A stretch of 37,395 nucleotides of DNA from Tahibacter harae (GTDB lineage Bacteria > Pseudomonadota > Gammaproteobacteria > Xanthomonadales > Rhodanobacteraceae). The notes below the pieces were generated by a model. That model had not been told where the DNA came from. It ran no database searches and saw only the letters and a program-made list of their open reading frames with translations. A program made the translations under genes and the position numbers. The DNA is taken from NCBI RefSeq assembly GCF_024437735.1, contig NZ_JANFQO010000034.1, positions 1 through 37,395 on the forward strand. The letters run 5' to 3'. Each line of letters opens with the position of its first letter. Within the stretch, counting starts at the first letter, position 1. Shown piece after piece: positions 34,878-37,395 of the stretch.

Positions 34878-37160
34878 TCATTGCGGCGGCGCGGCGTAGG
34901 CGTCCGAGCGCAGCGGCGGCTGCGTTCCATCCAGCAGCAGCACGCGCTGCGCCGCATCCACGGCGAGGCTGCCGATGGCCGCGCGGCCGTCCGCCGCCGC
35001 GCGCGACCAGGGCGATACCTGCGCCCCCTGCAGCGGCGTGCGCCAATGCAGGCGCAGGTAGGGCAGGCCGTCCAGCCAGCGCTGCTGCACGCGCGCGACC
35101 ATGGCGGCGCGCAGCGTGACGAGATCGACGATGGCCGCATCCGGCCCCGGCGACGGCAGCAGCGCCAGCGTGGCGCCGGCCTGGAGAACGGCGCCGGCGG
35201 CGGCGCCGTCGAGCTGCTGCACCGGCGCTGTGTCGAATCCGTCGCGGAACAGCACGCGCACGGCCTGTCCCTGGGCGCTGTGGCCGCCCGGCGCCGTCGT
35301 GACGCCGAAGGTGCCGCCGCTTTCCGGCGCGCCGGGCAGCAGCGCGACATTGACCGCCCAGGTCAGATGGCGTCCGCCGGGCAGGTTCGCGGTATCGGCG
35401 AAACTGCCGCTGCCGGACGCGGCGCAGGTTGCGCTGGCATCGCCGTCCAGGCATTGCCATTGCAGCGTCGCCGTATCGAACGCGGCCGAAAGCACCCCAG
35501 TCAGCGCGATGTTGTTGGCGCGCGCCGCGCCGGTGTTGTCGAGCCGGACCAGGAAATCGGCGCTGTCGCCGGCGCCGAGGTAGACAAGGGCCGGCGTCAC
35601 GCTGAGCGCCAGCGTGGTGCACTCGACCGCGACATTGCCGACGCTGCCTGTGCCGATCACGCCGCTGGCCTGGCGCAGCGTGCACAGCTGCGGCGCGGTC
35701 TGGCTGACGACGGCGACGCTATAGCTCGCGCCGCTGTCCAGCGCCTGGGAGAAGGTGAACGGACCGTTGCTGTTGAGCGTCAGCGGCGTGCCGTTGAGGC
35801 TCACGGTCACGCTGGATGCGGCCGCAAGGCCGCTGACCGTGCCGCCGACGCTGGCCCGGATGGTGCTGGAGAAGGTGCGCGCGCCGGGGCAGGTATTCGC
35901 GTCCCTGGCCACGATCTGGAAGGTGTAGGCGCCCGTTGTCGTCGGTGTTCCGCTGACGGCGCCGCTGCTGCTCAAGGTCAGTCCCGGCGGCAGGTTGTTC
36001 GGCGTGCCCAGGCTGTAGCTGAGCGCACCGGTGCCGCCGCTGGCAGCCACGCTCTGGCTGTAGGGCTGTCCGGCGATGCCGTCGGGCAGGCTGGCGGTGC
36101 TGATGGCGACGGCGGTGGGTTGGCTCAGCACCGCCGCGGTGGCCGTGACGCGCCCGCGATTGTCGGTAACCTGGACCGAATAAGTACCGGCGGCAAGGGC
36201 GCTGGCCGTGGCGCCGGTGCCGCCGGTGGGCGACCAGCTGTAGACGTAGGGCGGCGTTCCGCCCGACGCGGTGACCGTGAGCAAGCCGTTGCTGCCGCCG
36301 TTGCAGGATGGTGCGGTATTGGTCGTGATGTTGGCGGCGAGGGCCGCGACGAACGTCGCCGTCACGCTGCAGTTCGCGGTGACGGCCGCGGTGGTGAACG
36401 GCCCCGGGCCGGTCGTCGTGTTGAGGCCGCAGCCGCTGATGCTGTCGAACACGAAGCCGCTGTTCGGCGTCGCCGTGCAGCTGGCCGTCGAGCCGGAATT
36501 GACCGGGTTGGGCGTGCAGGAGAGCGTGCCTGCGCCGCCGGGGCTGACGCTGGTCGTGATGGCATACGTGGCGGCCGAGCGGGTCCAGCTCAGCGCGTCG
36601 AGTGCAACATAGACAAACTGGCCGCCAGTGGCGACGGCCAGTTCGTCGATGAGCTTGGCGGCGTTGTTGCCGCCGCCGAAAACGGTCAGGTCGATCAGCG
36701 AGAATCCGTTGCTCGGCGTCATGGTCGTGGCGAAGCCTGAGCTTCCCGTCGCAGTGAAGACGGTCGCGCCGGCGAGTTTCCCGGTCACGGTCACGCTGCC
36801 GGAGACATTGACATTGGCGCTCTGATTGGCCAGGTACAGCCACAGGCGTTCGACGCTGAAGCGCGAGCCGTCGCGCGTCCTGAGGCTGAAATCGACGTTC
36901 TGGCCGGCGGCGGCCGAGCCGCTGTTGTCGATGTAGCGGTTGTCGTTCGCGCTGCCGTTCCAGCCGGTGCCCGGAAACTGGGCCTGGATGTCGAAGGTGC
37001 CGCCGGAGCGCGAGACGATGTCGAATGTCACCCCGCCGGAGACGAACGACGCCGCGTTGGGGGTCTGTGTTTCGAAGGTTTCGAGCGTGGTCTGCGCGTG
37101 CGCGCTGGCGCAGGCAAGCAGGTACAGCAGCGCCGCAACGCCGGCGAAAAGTCGCTTCAT
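34878..37160 (-). CDS. Secreted multidomain Ig-like/beta-sandwich protein with an FRDGF motif
   Basis: A 760-residue protein with a clear signal peptide (1-23, ASAHAQ). In order: an N-terminal beta-rich domain (24-190, ETFETQTPNAASFVSGGVTF); a divergent InlB-type repeat (about 198-270, VSPGGAGTLSC, ATPNSGF); a SprB-type repeat (about 277-345, SGGTPPYVYSWSPTGGTG); a putative Ig domain (about 358-420, LPPGLTLSSSGAVSGTP); two further beta domains; and FRDGFD at 638-643. Similar F-x-DGFE strings occur near the C-termini of many exported proteins of Xanthomonadales such as Dokdonella. Here it is followed by about 120 more residues. No enzymatic motif is seen; adhesion or matrix function is inferred. 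ATG 37160 follows GGGGGGAA, and a 7-bp hairpin (37175-37192) sits in its 5' leader. Confidence 0.85.
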   Translation of the reverse strand: MKRLFAGVAALLYLLACASAHAQTTLETFETQTPNAASFVSGGVTFDIVSRSGGTFDIQAQFPGTGWNGSANDNRYIDNSGSAAAGQNVDFSLRTRDGSRFSVERLWLYLANQSANVNVSGSVTVTGKLAGATVFTATGSSGFATTMTPSNGFSLIDLTVFGGGNNAAKLIDELAVATGGQFVYVALDALSWTRSAATYAITTSVSPGGAGTLSCTPNPVNSGSTASCTATPNSGFVFDSISGCGLNTTTGPGPFTTAAVTANCSVTATFVAALAANITTNTAPSCNGGSNGLLTVTASGGTPPYVYSWSPTGGTGATASALAAGTYSVQVTDNRGRVTATAAVLSQPTAVAISTASLPDGIAGQPYSQSVAASGGTGALSYSLGTPNNLPPGLTLSSSGAVSGTPTTTGAYTFQIVARDANTCPGARTFSSTIRASVGGTVSGLAAASSVTVSLNGTPLTLNSNGPFTFSQALDSGASYSVAVVSQTAPQLCTLRQASGVIGTGSVGNVAVECTTLALSVTPALVYLGAGDSADFLVRLDNTGAARANNIALTGVLSAAFDTATLQWQCLDGDASATCAASGSGSFADTANLPGGRHLTWAVNVALLPGAPESGGTFGVTTAPGGHSAQGQAVRVLFRDGFDTAPVQQLDGAAAGAVLQAGATLALLPSPGPDAAIVDLVTLRAAMVARVQQRWLDGLPYLRLHWRTPLQGAQVSPWSRAAADGRAAIGSLAVDAAQRVLLLDGTQPPLRSDAYAAPPQ

Positions 37161-37280
37161 GGTTCCCCCCGGGTGCGTGCCGATGGGCACGCTGGCGAGC
37201 CTACTCGCACGGGAGGCAATTGCAACGGCCGCCCGCCGTCCGGGGCCGCGCCGGGCGCCGTATCGCCGGCGCAAAAAAAA

Positions 37281-37395
37281 GGTTCTTCACCCATTACCGG
37301 GGAAGGCGGCGCGGATTTTAAGGAAGAAGTAAGCATCGTCCCGGAAGCCGTAGGCGATGCGCTTGATGACCTTGATGCGGTTGTTGATGCCTTCG
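37281..37395. mobile_element. Right-truncated insertion sequence, probable ISL3 family (one end visible)
   Basis: The visible element end begins GGTTCTTCACCCATTACC at 37281 and the transposase gene runs out of the window. ISL3-family elements typically have ends starting GG-TCTTC, a transposase stop inside or beside the terminal repeat, and 8-bp target duplications. Exactly eight A residues (37273-37280) precede the element and could be one copy of the target duplication. The other end lies outside the window. Confidence 0.6.
37287..37395 (-). CDS. Transposase, C-terminal fragment (ISL3 family), cut by the window edge
   Basis: Only the last 35 codons are visible, ending with a TGA at 37287-37289. 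They read EGINNRIKVIKRIAYGFRDD followed by AYFFLKIRAAFPGNG. The GINN-IKVIKR-AYGFR-YF-LKIR pattern is the conserved C-terminal end of DDE transposases of the ISL3 family (IS204/IS1001/IS1096/IS1165). Whether the full gene is intact cannot be seen. Confidence 0.85.
   Translation of the reverse strand, partial: EGINNRIKVIKRIAYGFRDDAYFFLKIRAAFPGNG

Noticed and set aside
33975-36740. A 921-residue plus-strand frame opposite the TPR and Ig-like genes
   Set aside because: It spans two unrelated genes and their gap, and its composition is that of antisense translation.

Overview
The window is a chromosomal stretch of a very GC-rich gammaproteobacterium. Gene content and order (lptM-dapF-DUF484-xerC; aceBA facing a CysB-like LysR gene; ubiE; ycgL; an ankyrin membrane protein; a secreted protein with an FRDGF motif) point to the Xanthomonadales (Lysobacteraceae/Rhodanobacteraceae). 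This is inferred from protein sequence, without a database search. Long antisense ORFs run across most genes because of the base composition and are not annotated.

Layout. 1-442: repeat-rich non-coding end. 443-7846: a divergent pair, a secreted LTA4-hydrolase-type M1 aminopeptidase (minus) and a 1809-residue alpha-2-macroglobulin-like protein (plus). 7882-10012: ubiE, a degenerate repeat tract, a DUF971 gene and an unrecognised 204-residue protein (all minus). 10219-14360: the glyoxylate shunt (aceB-aceA, minus) and a divergent LysR regulator, with nested inverted repeats between them. 14366-14660: remains of an OmpR/PhoB-type response regulator. 14766-16778: an exported amidohydrolase. 16779-17224: repeats. 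17225-19783: lptM-dapF-DUF484-xerC operon (minus). 19878-22334: a two-helix membrane protein (plus), then a minus-strand run of GNAT, thioredoxin-like and UPF0316 genes. 22597-26384: a RimK-like ATP-grasp ligase, a small membrane protein and a KefB/C-type antiporter. 26614-37160 (minus): ankyrin membrane protein, YcgL, tricorn-type S41 protease, TPR membrane protein and a secreted Ig-like multidomain protein. 37281-end: the 3' end of a probable ISL3-family insertion sequence.

How the genes work together. Most are housekeeping functions: ubiquinone/menaquinone synthesis, glyoxylate bypass, diaminopimelate epimerisation, chromosome dimer resolution, LPS-translocon maturation and potassium/proton exchange. 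The less ordinary content is in exported proteins: the M1 peptidase/macroglobulin pair, the tricorn homologue, the amidohydrolase and the Ig-like protein. The intergenic DNA is also of interest. Two copies of a colinear 163-bp element with hairpin ends lie about 17 kb apart, and a related perfect 50-bp palindrome serves as a terminator. I see no CRISPR array, tRNA, rRNA, phage module or recognisable defence system. The most open points are the TonB-receptor-like motif inside the macroglobulin, the nested operator of aceBA, the 163-bp repeat and the unrecognised partner of DUF971.
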